NCBI GenBank assembly: GCA_035235625.1
Contig: CP141142.1
Location: 51,625,644 to 51,689,643 of the forward strand
From: Saururus chinensis
Lineage: Eukaryota > Streptophyta > Magnoliopsida > Piperales > Saururaceae
DNA length: 64,000 nt
Reading direction: 5' to 3'
Shown here piece after piece: positions 12,701-23,762 of the stretch. Made by a program: the position numbers and the translations under genes. The notes below the pieces were generated by a model. It saw nothing but the letters and a program-made list of their open reading frames with translations, did no database searches and was not told the DNA's origin. Position 1 is the first letter of the stretch; each line of letters opens with the position of its first letter.

Positions 12701-13560
12701 ATATAAGTGCTATTGATGTTATCTTAGGAATAAGGATCATTGAACAATATAATGGTCTAGTGCTTTCTCAAAGTCATTCCTTAAAGAAAATATTAACGAA
12801 TTTTAACCACTTTAATTGTGCACCCATAAGTACACCTTTTGATTCAAATATGAAGTTTTACCCTAATACAGGTAAATGTGTTTCTTAATTACAATATCAA
12901 GAGTAATTGGTAGTTTGGTGTATGCTATCACATGCACAAGACTGGATATTGTTTTTGTAGTTAAAAAACTAAGTAGATATACTAGTAATCCTAGTTATAT
13001 ATATTAGCAAGCTGTGAATAGAGTATTAAAATACTTGATAGGAACAATAAACTATGAATTTTTTTATAATGGATATCTTATTGTATTGTAAGGATTCTCA
13101 AATACTAGTTGGATTAATGATGATGATAATTACTCATCAAGTGGATAAGTATTTACTCTCGGTGGAGGAACTATTTCTTGAGGATCTAAAAAATAAATAA
13201 TTATAATAGATTCTATTATGACATTTGAGTTTGTAGCATTACATGCTACCAGCAAAGAAGCTAAATGATTGAGGAGTTTGTTTTTAGAACTTCCAGTTTG
13301 GCCTAAGTCAATGATACCTATTTCTATATTATAATAGTAAGTCCACACTAGCATGAGTGTATAGTAAGGTGTATAATAAAAAGTCTAGGGACATTGGACT
13401 AAGATATAGTTATGTCAGAGAGTTACTCTCCAATGGATTGATAATGGTGGACTATGTAAGATAAAGTCAAAACTTGGCAGATCTTTGCACAAAAGGACTT
13501 ACAAGGAATATGATGTTACAAATATGAATTAGGATGACATTGGAGCCCATTTAAATATAT
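9732..13560 (+). pseudogene. Decayed Copia gag-pol
   Basis: Copia domains appear in order across several frames broken by stops and indels. They are: a gag (UBN2-like) start at 9732 with an FDSGNFLPW segment; a CX2CX4HX4C-type zinc knuckle near 10460-10505; pre-integrase sequence with a LWHGHLGH motif near 10970; an integrase core piece at 11160-11345; reverse transcriptase at about 12170-12890 with the core changed to YVDNM; and RNase H debris to about 13500. At least ten frame breaks separate these parts, so no functional polyprotein can be made. The interior is far more AT-rich than in the Copia elements at 46497 and 52069, and it is a different lineage. Confidence 0.8.
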
Positions 13561-14133
13561 TATCACTCTTAGTGGAAACTCAACTTGTCACTTGAAGAGA
13601 TATAAGTTCTCTAAGTTCAAAAGTAAAGTACATCATAAGTTGTGATGACAAGCACTTAAAAGAATATTAAGTCATCTTAACATAAAGTGTTTGGTACTTG
13701 TAATGTATAAAGAGGATATTGAGATTTGCACCCTTAATAGACTTACAACCATGTGGTTTAGGTGATAAAGTTACAAGAACACCTACGATAAGTCTACCTA
13801 TATAAGTGTGGAAGTGAGACTACTTCAAATAAGACTAGGGCTTATTGCTAGAGCGCTTATGAAATCAAGAAACAGACACAAGGCCAAAATAGTGTTGGCT
13901 ACATATTATATCATGAAGGAACTAAAGACTTGGTGTGTGATACAAACCTAGTTGATCAACATAAATAGCTAATTCGAGGATATTGCTCTACTACGTTTTC
14001 CTGTAAACTTTGATAAGTATTCACTAAGTAGAGGTTCAAGTTGAAAGTACCTTCGTTTATGCATCAGTCTTAGCCATAATTTTACATTTTTAAAATGGTG
14101 AGAAACTGTAAAATTTTGAAAATGGTAGGGGAT

Positions 14134-14790
14134 TGTTAATGCTTTCAAAATTTATTACAATAATCAATCGACCAAAGAAGTGATCAATTGGTCTAAGAAA
14201 ATATTTCAACAGTTGTTTTAATGATTGACTGGGACTTAAAAGTCACATTATAGTCCTTTTGTTGATTGATCGATTCAGGAAAGGATCGATTGATAAGTTT
14301 AAAACGTCTTGTGATGGGTTCATAGATTTTTGAACGGTTGGTTACTCTTCATAGTGGGAATTTGTCCCAAAGTATATACATAAAGTTTTCACTTAGAAAA
14401 GACATAGCTATAATTTATTTCTCAAATTTTTTATAAACATATCTTATTTTTCTCTCTACAAAAAAGAAAACAAGATTTAACCTATTATTTTAAAAGGAGA
14501 AAATAAAATTTTCTTTAAAAATGTAATTTACATATAAATATGAAAAACTATTATATATTAAAGATAAATTTACAAAGTTTTAATTACACACCAAAATTAA
14601 AAATTTGGCGGAGACAAATATTATATTTAGAAAAGGGATTCACGTCTTAAAATATAATCAATTATAATGCATCTCTTACAATAAATTCCAAATTTTATAA
14701 TTATTATTTTAATAAAATATTATTTATCATCTTTTTCACCCATGGTATAAAATTTATTAATTTAAAAGATTAAAACTTTTTACCATCTAC
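14134..14790 (+). repeat. 3' LTR of decayed Copia element
   Basis: A purine tract, GGTAGGGGAT, leads into an LTR starting TGTTAATGC at 14134. The copy is diverged and T-enriched relative to the 5' LTR. It ends around CTTTTTACCA (about 14784), just before the truncated seed-maturation-like fragment on the other strand. Confidence 0.6.
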
Positions 14791-14796
14791 CATCGA

Positions 14797-14881
14797 GCTT
14801 GTACCTGATGCGAAGTGCCTCGTCTTCAAACAGCTTTACCTGGGCCGTCCCACACTTGATTTCATCCTTGCTCTGCGCCAT
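14797..14881 (-). pseudogene. N-terminal fragment resembling a seed-maturation (SMP1/PM28-like) protein
   Basis: From an ATG at 14881 the minus strand encodes about 28 residues including AQSKDEIK, GTAQ and SEDEALR-like (here FEDEALRIRYK) segments. From memory, these resemble the start of short plant seed-maturation proteins of the SMP1/PM28 type, in which the similarity would continue past the YK. Here it stops exactly at the junction with the Copia 3' LTR, and a stop follows six codons later. A TATAAA lies 193 bp upstream (15074-15079), and a CATGCA (RY-like, seed-type) motif lies at 15032-15037. I read this as a gene beheaded by the retrotransposon. The family call is unverified. Confidence 0.4.
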
Positions 14882-15073
14882 ATCTTCTTCTCTTCCCTGA
14901 GATATAGAACACCTTTGCCTCTGTACCACCCTCCATTTTATGCACAGACAGCGTAGCCAAGCAGCTGCCTTGCTTTGTGAATTGTGATGCTGAGGAGACA
15001 CGTTGTTGCCTGTGCAAATGCCCGTGGAAAGCATGCACAAGGCCTGTCCTGCCTGAGCCGCCTCTGTCGTCCC

Positions 15074-15079
15074 TTTATA
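15074..15079 (-). promoter_or_regulatory. TATA box of the truncated seed-maturation-like gene
   Basis: The minus strand reads TATAAA in the context CTCCTATAAAGGGAC, about 190 bp before the ATG at 14881. This would be a normal plant TATA position if the leader is about 160 nt. An RY-like CATGCA lies just downstream. Confidence 0.4.
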
Positions 15080-15179
15080 GGAGTACTGTGGAGCAACCCT
15101 GCAATTTGTTTGGTATGCTAGGTGCATAGTCAAATTCAGGCACCCCATTGTTTGCCCACCTCTAGTTAGTTGTCGTGAA

Positions 15180-15545
15180 GATGAGATGATGGAAGATTAC
15201 AACTTCCCTATTTATCTGAAAAGATTTGGATAACTTTAAACTGAGTAACTTACATGCCACCTTTCAAAGTGATTAGAAATAAATATTTGGAAGAAATAGA
15301 TGCACCAGCCTCAAAGACGTTTTTTAATTACTTAGTAATTTTTCTCCTTTCCACATCGCACTGAGTCATGGATTTATCTTAGTGTTTATTACCCTTGTGT
15401 TTATTTTACACGATTTTTATATAGCACTTGAGGAAGAGAAATTTCAATATTTGCGGTCCAAAGTTGTTCACTCATTTTTGTAGATAAATCCAAAATTCCA
15501 TATTTACCATTAAAATTTCAAAATGAAGCTGTCAATATTTATGGC
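15180..15545. other. Short intergenic gap
   Basis: AT-rich DNA without a recognisable gene, repeat or transposon end. It lies between the beheaded gene and the PPR gene's upstream region. Confidence 0.4.
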
Positions 15546-15694
15546 TCAGTTTTAAAGGTGCGTGTGGATGAGGCGGTAGTGTGGAGAGTGGAGAGGCTTC
15601 GCTCCCTCGACCAAGACAGCAACAGGAAAGCAAGACGAAAGCCAAGCTGCGCTTGTGACCATCATCTTCTTCACTCCTTCCGACGGGAGGTGGG

Positions 15695-15720
15695 AGAAGA
15701 AGAAGAAGAAGAAGAAGAGG
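15695..15720. repeat. (GAA)n microsatellite in the PPR gene's upstream region
   Basis: About eight GAA/GAG triplets lie roughly 390 bp upstream of the PPR start codon, probably in the transcribed leader or core promoter. Glu-rich and Leu-rich open frames here are repeat artefacts. Confidence 0.8.
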
Positions 15721-16106
15721 AAGGGGAAGACGACAACCTTCATCCATCCATCTTTAGACCCAACCTACACTTCTCTTCGGTAGTTCCTTTCTAACTTCTG
15801 CCGCATTTTTTTAGTTGAAAAAAAACGAAAGAAAGATCTACCATTTCTGCATCTGCTTTCTTACAGTATTACGACTTCATTCTTTTACTACTACACTTTA
15901 CAATTATTAGAACCTCGCTCTACTGAAGGAAAGGTAGATGCTTTACAGTTTTACTCGTTTCAGCTCCACGAAAAATTCTATTGACATCATCTAGATACCC
16001 ATTTGTTTTCTTTCCCCCACTCTTTTACAAAGAAGTTGTTCTGTTCTTTAGAATGGTTTGATTAATTTTGTGTTGAAAACGGAATAATACTACAACTTCC
16101 CGATAA

Positions 16107-17795
16107 ATGGCAGCATTTATCCACTCAATCTCCCCCGTCCCAACAAGTTCTGAGATTGCCAAAAAAACCCATTTTCTCTCGCAAATTCCCAACCTCCAGA
16201 ACCTCTCTCTCTCCAAAGGCTTTACCAGAGTTCTGGCCACTACCCACATCACACTCCCTCCTAAAGAGACAGTTTTCTCTCTACCCAACTGGAGAAGCGG
16301 AAAAAATGACAATAAAACCAAAGAGCTCAGACTGCATGATGCCGTCTTGTACCTGGAATACATGGTGAACAAAGGCCACAAGCCTGATGTCTCCCAGTGT
16401 ACCCAACTCTTGTACGATCTATGTAAATTCAATAAGATCAGAAAAGCCATCAAGGTCATGGAGCTGTTGGCTACTTCGGGGAGTCCTATAGATACATCTT
16501 CTTATGCTTATCTGGTGAATCAGTTATGCAAGAGGGGCAATGTGGGCTATGCCATGCAGCTTGTTGAAAAAATGGAAGAATACGGCTTCCCACCTTCTAC
16601 GGTTACTTACAATTCCCTTGTCAGAGGCCTCTGTGTTCATGGGAACTTACAGCTTAGCTTACAACTCTTGGACCGTTTGATACAAAAGGGGCTGATCCCC
16701 AATGTCTTCACCTACTCGTTTTTGTTAGAAGCAGCATACAAAGAGCGGGGAGTCGATGAGGCTGTGAGGCTTCTGGATGAGATCATGGACAAAGGTGGAA
16801 AGCCTAACTTGGTCAGTTACAATGTTCTGTTGACTGGGCTGTGCAAGGAGGGTAGGCTGGAAGAGGCAGTTAGCCTCTTCAGAAGTTTGCCATCTAAAGG
16901 GTTTAGTCCGAATGTTGTGAGCTATAACATATTGTTGAGGACATTGTGCTATGAGGGAAGCTGGGCAGAGGCAGAGGGGCTCTTAACAGAGATGAGTGAA
17001 AGGGGTTGTGACCCAACAATAATTACTTACAACATTTTGATTGGTTCGCTTGCTCATCATGGAAGAACAGACCATGCACTAGACGTTTTGGAAGAGATGA
17101 CAAGAAATGGGTTCAAGCCTAATGCAGCTAGCTACAATCCCATTCTCTCTCAGTTCTGTAGGGAGGGAAAGGTGGACGTAGTGGTTCAGTGCCTTGACCA
17201 GATGATCTACAGGCACTGTAGCCCAAATGAAGGGACCTATAATGCTGTTGCCACTCTTTGTGGCAACGGGATGATTCAAGAGGCTTTCTATATTTTACAG
17301 AGTTTAGGGAATAAACAAAACAATACGATGCATGAATTCTACCAGAATGTCGTTTCCAGTTTGTGTCGGAAAGGAAACACTTTAGCTGCATTTCAGCTCC
17401 TGGACGAGATGACAAAGAGTGGCTTTACACCAGATTCTTACACCAACTCCTCCTTGATTAGAGGATTATGCTTGGAGGGGATGCTGGATGAGGCCATGGG
17501 GATTTTTGTAATAATGGAAGAGAATGACTTTAGGCCGGATGTTGACAACTATAATGCTCTTATACTTGGTTTGTGCAAAGCTCAAAGAACTGATCTCTCA
17601 TTGGATGTGTTTAATATTATGATTGAAAAAGGTTATATGCCAAATGAAACAACCTATACCATAGTAGTGGAAGGTATTGCTCACGAGGAAGAAACTGAAT
17701 TGGCAGGAGAGGTTCTGCAAGATTTGTACTCGAGGCATGTTGTCTCACGAAGTACCATGGAGAGGCTCACAATGCAATATGACCTGGATTTGTAA
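16107..17795 (+). CDS. P-class pentatricopeptide repeat protein, likely plastid (At1g79080-like)
   Basis: An intronless 562-residue protein. Residues 1 to about 50 are rich in Ser, Thr and basic residues with few acids, as in a plastid transit peptide. From about residue 73 onward run roughly 12 tandem 35-residue PPR motifs with typical signatures such as TYNSLVRGLC, SYNVLLTGLCKEGR and SYNILLRTLC. There is no E, DYW or SMR tail, so it is a P-class RNA-binding protein expected to stabilise, splice or help translate organelle transcripts. Length and repeat layout recall Arabidopsis At1g79080, from memory. The chosen ATG is the first in frame and starts the transit-like region. The frame is intact, with no sign of decay. 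The RNA target cannot be read from sequence here. Confidence 0.9.
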   Translation: MAAFIHSISPVPTSSEIAKKTHFLSQIPNLQNLSLSKGFTRVLATTHITLPPKETVFSLPNWRSGKNDNKTKELRLHDAVLYLEYMVNKGHKPDVSQCTQLLYDLCKFNKIRKAIKVMELLATSGSPIDTSSYAYLVNQLCKRGNVGYAMQLVEKMEEYGFPPSTVTYNSLVRGLCVHGNLQLSLQLLDRLIQKGLIPNVFTYSFLLEAAYKERGVDEAVRLLDEIMDKGGKPNLVSYNVLLTGLCKEGRLEEAVSLFRSLPSKGFSPNVVSYNILLRTLCYEGSWAEAEGLLTEMSERGCDPTIITYNILIGSLAHHGRTDHALDVLEEMTRNGFKPNAASYNPILSQFCREGKVDVVVQCLDQMIYRHCSPNEGTYNAVATLCGNGMIQEAFYILQSLGNKQNNTMHEFYQNVVSSLCRKGNTLAAFQLLDEMTKSGFTPDSYTNSSLIRGLCLEGMLDEAMGIFVIMEENDFRPDVDNYNALILGLCKAQRTDLSLDVFNIMIEKGYMPNETTYTIVVEGIAHEEETELAGEVLQDLYSRHVVSRSTMERLTMQYDLDL

Positions 17796-19028
17796 CCACA
17801 GATGACTTTAGAAATTTGAAGAATTATTCATAGATTGAGGGGCAATCTCTACTTGTATTTGAAGCTACAGAGAACTGAAAGTTTATTCGTCCCTGTTTGA
17901 CCTATGAAGAAGCACGATGTCCAAGTTAGATTAGCTTCTTAATTAGTTTCCAGGAACACAATTGGAATTTTTAGTAGTCTTTTATGCATACTCTTGAAGC
18001 ATGTAAGAGTACATTCCTCCTCGTCTGTCCATGGATTTGTGGCTACATACTTCATATAATTTGCGAAGTAAGCATGAAAAGAAGTTCATTTGACTTTTGT
18101 TATTAATAACATCACTGAAGCAGTTGTTTTTATTCGCTTGGATGTACAGTCGTATGACCCATTTTGTGAATCATATATCTGTAAACAGGTTCATGGTTTC
18201 AGTTTTTTCAGTGTATATTTGGGATTCTGATGACAAGGTAACTATGTAAATTTGAGAGCAAATTTTTAAACTTATAGCCTGCTAAATGTGAATTACAAAA
18301 AAAATTTAGAACAAATTTGGATGTATGTGTCAAACCCAATTTTAAAATTTTAACTAATATAACTTTCTCTCTTGAACTTTGGATATGCACGTTGTTAATA
18401 ATATTACGTTCTTAAATTCGAACCTTATTAAACAAAATCCTACAAGGGTAAGTTTTGAATTTTTAAAGTGGGTTTTACCTATATGATATATTTCTTGAGG
18501 GTCAAATTTATATGAGAGGTAACCATTGAAAAATAATAGAATTTGTAATTTCGAAACGAGGGCTGAGAGCCGGAATCGACGAAATCACCCCCGTGACATG
18601 ATTCATTCGAATTATTTTGGCTAATTTCAGCTCGAACAACAAAGAAATAATATTTTTTTATATTATGCATTTCTAACTTTATCCTTAATTCAGTTTTGTT
18701 CCCTTAAAGAATTAGCCTTCTGAATCAGTAAACCAAAGGAAAGCTTTCAGTTACATATCAATACACTGCGTAAGGTCTGTAGACAACACATTAATCCGAA
18801 GTATAGTAGGCACAAGTAAATAAAAGTGGAACCCTTCTTCTTACCAAAGGAAAGATACATGCTTGCAACTCTACCCAGAAAAGATAAAGAGGATACAAAT
18901 CTATATGGCTGATAACTGCTCCTCCAATAGCTGCACAAGATAAGTAGGAACAGACAAAATACAAACAAAAAAAAACTTTAAAGTTTGATTATCATACATC
19001 AGAAGAATTCCTGTCAGCCCTAGAAAAG
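17796..19028. other. 3' flank of PPR gene and intergenic DNA
   Basis: AT-rich. The first few hundred bases are the likely PPR 3' UTR; an AATAA-rich stretch occurs near 18100. The next gene converges from the right. No other gene or transposon is recognised. Confidence 0.4.
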
Positions 19029-19211
19029 GGAGAGGAGGGGGAAATGCAGGATAATTACATTGTCAAGACCACTACTTAAACGGTCCAGGAGAGGACCGGG
19101 CTCCAGGCATGGAAAATTTGGGAGGGGAAAATACAGGATAATTACATTGTCAAGACCCACTATTTCAAGGTCCAAGAGAGGAGAGGACACGGCTCCAGGC
19201 ATGGAAAATTT
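19029..19211. repeat. Direct tandem duplication, 2 x ~92 bp
   Basis: Two adjacent copies share GATAATTACATTGTCAAGAC and GGCTCCAGGCATGGAAAATT, with small indels. The second copy starts near 19121. The duplication lies beyond the 3' end of the FAR1-family gene. Confidence 0.85.
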
Positions 19212-19573
19212 CTACAAAAGGAATAAAGAAAAGCTCATCAAAATAAAAAATCGCAGTTGCTGGTAAAGGAGTATCTACTATTTTTTTTTTATTGTAAGTA
19301 AAGAAGTATCATACATAGTGCATACCTCATTAACGTTGAAGGGCCTTGAATTTGCAGAATTAGTCATCTAGAAAAGGCACAAGTCACTTCCAGAAACTGA
19401 AACCGTCTACCAGCACAGAATATTAAAACTAAAATTCGGACAAAATCGTACCTGAAAAAGAAATTGTTCGGCCCAAAATTAGGGATTCCAGGGGTACCAT
19501 GTGATTCAAAGTGGTCACCCAATGATAGACATCTGTGGGTACAATTTTTCAAACAGGAGAAGTATACCACTGG

Positions 19574-20000
19574 TTAGATGCATTCACATTTGTATTTCTT
19601 ACATACTATGGCTTTTAGTTTCACTAGCAAAGTTCTTTTCCATCCTGGCAATGTAATCGCTAGGTCAGGACGGCTGTAAATAAAGAAGCACATCATAGAA
19701 AACCAGGAAATGCATATCAAAATAAGGAGCCCATAATTAAACTGGAGAAAGGGTGTGTTGCTTACAATATTCCATCTGAAAATCCAGGCTGTTCTCCACC
19801 AATCACACTATGCCCATGCAGATCAGTTGGTCCCATCTCTAAGGATAAAACAGTGGCAAATGTTTAGTTAATAGCTAAATCCTTTTCCCAGAACAATCTC
19901 ATAAACGAGAAACTAACCTAAAATCATGCCTCCAGCATTGACAAAAGGTTCCCTGGACATTGAAGTGACAAAGTCAGAGTCTGTCCAAATATGTGATAAA
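19574..20000 (-). other. Possible additional 3' exons of the FAR1-family gene
   Basis: On the minus strand three exon-like segments follow the main frame: 20000-19918, 19838-19766 and 19673-19574. They have GT/AG borders (GTTAG and GTAAGC donors; CCTTAG and TTTACAG acceptors), and the reading phase is kept across every junction. They would replace the last 17 residues of the single-exon reading with about 85 residues containing RPDLAITLPGW. The weak point is the first intron, 20052-20001, which is only 52 nt and short for a plant. The segments may belong to a splice variant, or be chance. Confidence 0.35.
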
Positions 20001-22895
20001 CTAAATCCAGGAACACAAAAGATTTAGAGTACAAAAGGTATCCAATAAATACCCAATTGGCCTTAGTCTTGGACACATGGACTTATCGTGACCGTGCTCC
20101 CTGCAAAGACTACATTTGATACTCTTCTGAGTCCTCTCCAGAACAGATTTCGAACTCAAATTCCGTGGTCGTCCTCTTGCCCTGGATTGTTGGGGATCAC
20201 ACACAGATATGCTATTTGGTGTAATATCCACATCGCTCTCTCTGTTGATATCATCACCCTGGCAAATATTATTGACTGGAGTGTCAACCTCTGTGATCCT
20301 GCCAGCTTTTTTCTTAGAAGCATTGATCTTATCCAAAGCCTCTCTTAAGGCTCTCACAGCCACATCATAATCTTGCACAGATGTGGCCCCCACCTCCGCA
20401 CATCTAATTGCCTGCTTACACAAATCACTGTAACGCAAAGTTAGAGACTTTCGGCAGTTAGTTTGCATAGCAACACCTCGTCTCTCCAGCCCAACCCCAC
20501 TCTTGGCATTTCTGGTCCACCTTTCTAAGATGTAGTAAGGTGGAACTGATACAATGTCTGCTGCTGTGAGGACTATCAATGCATGTCGACAAAGAATTCC
20601 TGAAAACTCAAACATGTAACAGCTGCAGTTGACCCTCCTCTCAGACATATTAAATGTAACAGTGCAAGCTTTTCTTTGTTCTTCATAGCATGAAACCTGA
20701 TAAGTCTGCATTTCCCCTTCTTCCTTAATCTTAGTGGCCACATATCCAAGACTTTCATAAACTTCTTCTTGAAAGTGCAAGAACACTGTTCTTGTATATA
20801 TGTCTGCCATCTGTTTCTCAATTGGTAATCTTGACTTCAGTGCTGGTTTAGCACGTACTGTTTGAACATCCTCTTCATGTTCCTTTTCATACCAGCTAGC
20901 CGCGGCTCTTTCATATCCTGCAACAAATTCTTGCAAAGTCATGCTTGCATCTACATATCTATCGAAAAGAGAGTCTATGCCTTTGCTCTGTTTACGGGTG
21001 GGCATTTGTGCAAAAAATGTGTCTTGCAGGTAGACGGGTACCCATCTCTGGCGAGCATTGTACAATGCCCGAAGCCATTCATCATCTTTGAGATCGTACT
21101 GGCCTACAAAGGACTTCCAGTCTGATTCAAACTCATGAATTGTCTCAGCCAGGCAGATACATTTCTGGAACTCATCAAGTAGACAAGGGTGACTATCATA
21201 AAAATGCTCCTGGGCTTCATTTAAGATTTTCCATGTGGGAATACAGTGATGGGTTTTTGGCAAGACTTGTGTGACAGCCACTTCTATGGCTTCGTCTTGA
21301 TTTGTTATCAATGTGACTGGATGACGCCCAGACATTGCCTCCAGCCATGTCTTAAAGATCCAAACAAAGGATGATTCCACTAGTTTGAAAAGCATCACAC
21401 AGCCAAATAATGTTGGCTGTTGATGGTGATTCAGACCTGTGAATGAAGCAAATGGTGCTTCACAATTATCTGTCCTATATGTTGAACCGAAATAGACAAC
21501 ATCACCAAAATAATTGTACGCCAACCTTGATCGAGCATCAGCCCAGAAGATGCAACATAGTGACTCTTCAGCATCAAGTTGAGTAGCATAAAAGAATGCT
21601 GGATTCTCTGCCTGCATGCGTCTTAAGTAATCAAGAAAACATTGAACGCTTCTATCTGGGCTCCTCTTTCGCTTCCGGATTATTTCAGCATGGTTATTAG
21701 AATCATTCATAATCAAATCACAACTATTTCCCCCATCTTTTCCACTAGAAACCATTTCCAAATCACTAGCACCAACATTTTCACTGTCTAGATTTTCTAT
21801 CATTTTCCTTGATATATCAGCATTATTATGTGATCTAGGGCAAACAAGTTTACTTGGATCTAGTAGTGCATGATTATGCTCCTTCACAAATTTTGCAACA
21901 ACCCACTTCCCAATGCTTTGTTTTTTGACCATGATCATTGCCTCACAACCTAACCTTGTAATTGCTCGTGGCCGATAAATTCTGTCTTTCTTATTTTCAT
22001 GTTGTTTTGCACGAAAGCCTTCTTTACAACACACAAACTTCCGAGCAATTACTTCTCCATCTTTTCTGGAACGTCGATTTTTACTTATACGGCTCCTAAA
22101 ACCTGTCCTTCTAGCATATGTACTATAGAATATCCTAGCAGCCTCCTCAGATTCAAGCTCCATACCCTCATAAGGTTCCAAAATGCCACTTGATTCACAC
22201 GTGGAAACTTCATCTGGAACTTCTGAAGTTTCAGTATCCTCATTTGTATAAGGTTTTGTACTTGCCTTTTTCAATTCCAAAGCTATCCTGTGTGATCGAA
22301 GAGCCTTTACTTCACTTGGACTTAATAGCGTATGATTATGCTCCCTTACAAATTTGGTCAAGGTCCACTTCCCAGTACATGTTTTTTTAATAGTGATCAT
22401 TGCCCCACAACCTTCCCTTGTGACAGCTCGCTGTCGCCTAGTCCTGCCATCTGCGTTTCCATATCTATTTGCACGATATCCCTCTTTAGAACATACAAAG
22501 TTGCGAGCTATATTTTCTCCATCTTTCCTTGAACGCCTATTTCTGCTGACACGGCTTCCGAAACCAGAATGCATGGCATATGCATTATAAAAAAGCCTAG
22601 CAGCTTCTTCAGATTCAAATTCCATCCCTTCATATGGTTCAATAACTGGAACTTTTTCTGAGTTTTGCAAAACTGATACATCCACACTGGCAACATCGCG
22701 TTCAATATCTAGTGGAATTGAGCAATGATTTACAACATCTTGGTCCAGAAGCCCTTTAGAACTTTCTGCAGAGATAGGATCTAGAACCACATTGATTGCA
22801 ACATCTGCAGCTACATTTTGACATTCTGTATGCTCATCAAGAGCAGAGATATGACACCTCATCAAATAGTTCTCCTGGTCTAGGTTGCTGTCCAT
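20001..22895 (-). CDS. FAR1/FHY3-family (FRS-type) transposase-derived protein with two FAR1 domains
   Basis: 964 residues from the ATG at 22895. The frame runs further upstream, but a 3' splice site (CTCACAG, ending at 22905) lies ten bases before this ATG, so the upstream part is intronic. Domains: FAR1 DNA-binding domain 1 at about 86-203; a second copy at about 239-356; a MULE-transposase-like core at about 445-560; a SWIM zinc finger (C757, C759, C769, H771); and a C-terminal CX2CX4HX4C knuckle (C928, C931, H936, C941). FAR1-family proteins are Mutator-transposase-derived nuclear transcription regulators. In the core, the first expected catalytic Asp is Gly (GSTYRT at 470-475) and the second motif reads TNQD rather than TDQD, so it should not transpose. 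The C-terminus may be altered by splicing. Confidence 0.9.
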   Translation of the reverse strand: MDSNLDQENYLMRCHISALDEHTECQNVAADVAINVVLDPISAESSKGLLDQDVVNHCSIPLDIERDVASVDVSVLQNSEKVPVIEPYEGMEFESEEAARLFYNAYAMHSGFGSRVSRNRRSRKDGENIARNFVCSKEGYRANRYGNADGRTRRQRAVTREGCGAMITIKKTCTGKWTLTKFVREHNHTLLSPSEVKALRSHRIALELKKASTKPYTNEDTETSEVPDEVSTCESSGILEPYEGMELESEEAARIFYSTYARRTGFRSRISKNRRSRKDGEVIARKFVCCKEGFRAKQHENKKDRIYRPRAITRLGCEAMIMVKKQSIGKWVVAKFVKEHNHALLDPSKLVCPRSHNNADISRKMIENLDSENVGASDLEMVSSGKDGGNSCDLIMNDSNNHAEIIRKRKRSPDRSVQCFLDYLRRMQAENPAFFYATQLDAEESLCCIFWADARSRLAYNYFGDVVYFGSTYRTDNCEAPFASFTGLNHHQQPTLFGCVMLFKLVESSFVWIFKTWLEAMSGRHPVTLITNQDEAIEVAVTQVLPKTHHCIPTWKILNEAQEHFYDSHPCLLDEFQKCICLAETIHEFESDWKSFVGQYDLKDDEWLRALYNARQRWVPVYLQDTFFAQMPTRKQSKGIDSLFDRYVDASMTLQEFVAGYERAAASWYEKEHEEDVQTVRAKPALKSRLPIEKQMADIYTRTVFLHFQEEVYESLGYVATKIKEEGEMQTYQVSCYEEQRKACTVTFNMSERRVNCSCYMFEFSGILCRHALIVLTAADIVSVPPYYILERWTRNAKSGVGLERRGVAMQTNCRKSLTLRYSDLCKQAIRCAEVGATSVQDYDVAVRALREALDKINASKKKAGRITEVDTPVNNICQGDDINRESDVDITPNSISVCDPQQSRARGRPRNLSSKSVLERTQKSIKCSLCREHGHDKSMCPRLRPIGYLLDTFCTLNLLCSWI

Positions 22896-22904
22896 AGCAA
22901 CCTT

Positions 22905-23762
22905 CTGTGAGTATCTAGACTTGGAACAGACAGGGACGTTAAAAAAATTATAAGAATAGAGATGATTACCATTTATTAGCATTTAAATAGTTCTGAAAAA
23001 TGGATGAAGAAAAAAATCTTCTATATGTCTCAAGCACATATATTACTTGAGGATTTGTAGTTGCACCACCATAAACCATGTTACAAAGAACGAAAGAAAA
23101 TAACATGTTCTATACATATACACATTCATAATTTTTTTTAAAACAAATGAGTCTAGAAAATAAAAATTTATGTGTGATGGAGAAGACAGGCTACAACATG
23201 AAAGAAATAGGTCTACTAATTACGTTAACAACATTGCAAGCCTTGAATAAATCAACATGGGAACCACCCCATTTAATGTTTATATAGATATTATCCAATA
23301 TGGCGTCAAGATTCCTAAGAATTCCAGAGAATGCTAGCGTGTGAAAAATTTCAAACATAACTTAAAGGATGTGCTGAATGAAATTTGTACTACATCAGAT
23401 ATAACTGTTCAGGTACTCACTCTGGAATTCAAATGTATCTGTAAGATTGAATTGACATCATCATGAAATAGAAAGCAAAAACTCTTTTAACGTACTGCCA
23501 GAACTGGAAGGCATCAAATAAATCTTCCAGTCTCAATCACTAGCGAAGTATGTATCATCAGAGCCAAACGACACAGCCTTTTTTTACTGAGTGGTTAATA
23601 TAATTGGGCCAGCCTAGTCCTAAACCACATAGTGCATTTTATAGAAGCAGCAACAAAAGTATGGGCCCAGTTTAAAACCAAAACCAAACCACTTAGCAAT
23701 TACACAAAAAAAAATTGAGCTATAATGTGGAAGAGGGACCATTTAGAAGGTGAAAATCTTAC
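22905..23762 (-). other. 5'-leader intron of the FAR1-family gene
   Basis: On the minus strand a strong donor, CTGCTG|GTAAGATTTTC, occurs at 23763/23762 and an acceptor, CTCACAG|AAGG, at 22905/22904. The gap is 858 nt. This places a non-coding first exon at roughly 23960-23763, just below the TATA at 23992-23998. The prediction is from splice signals only. Confidence 0.5.
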
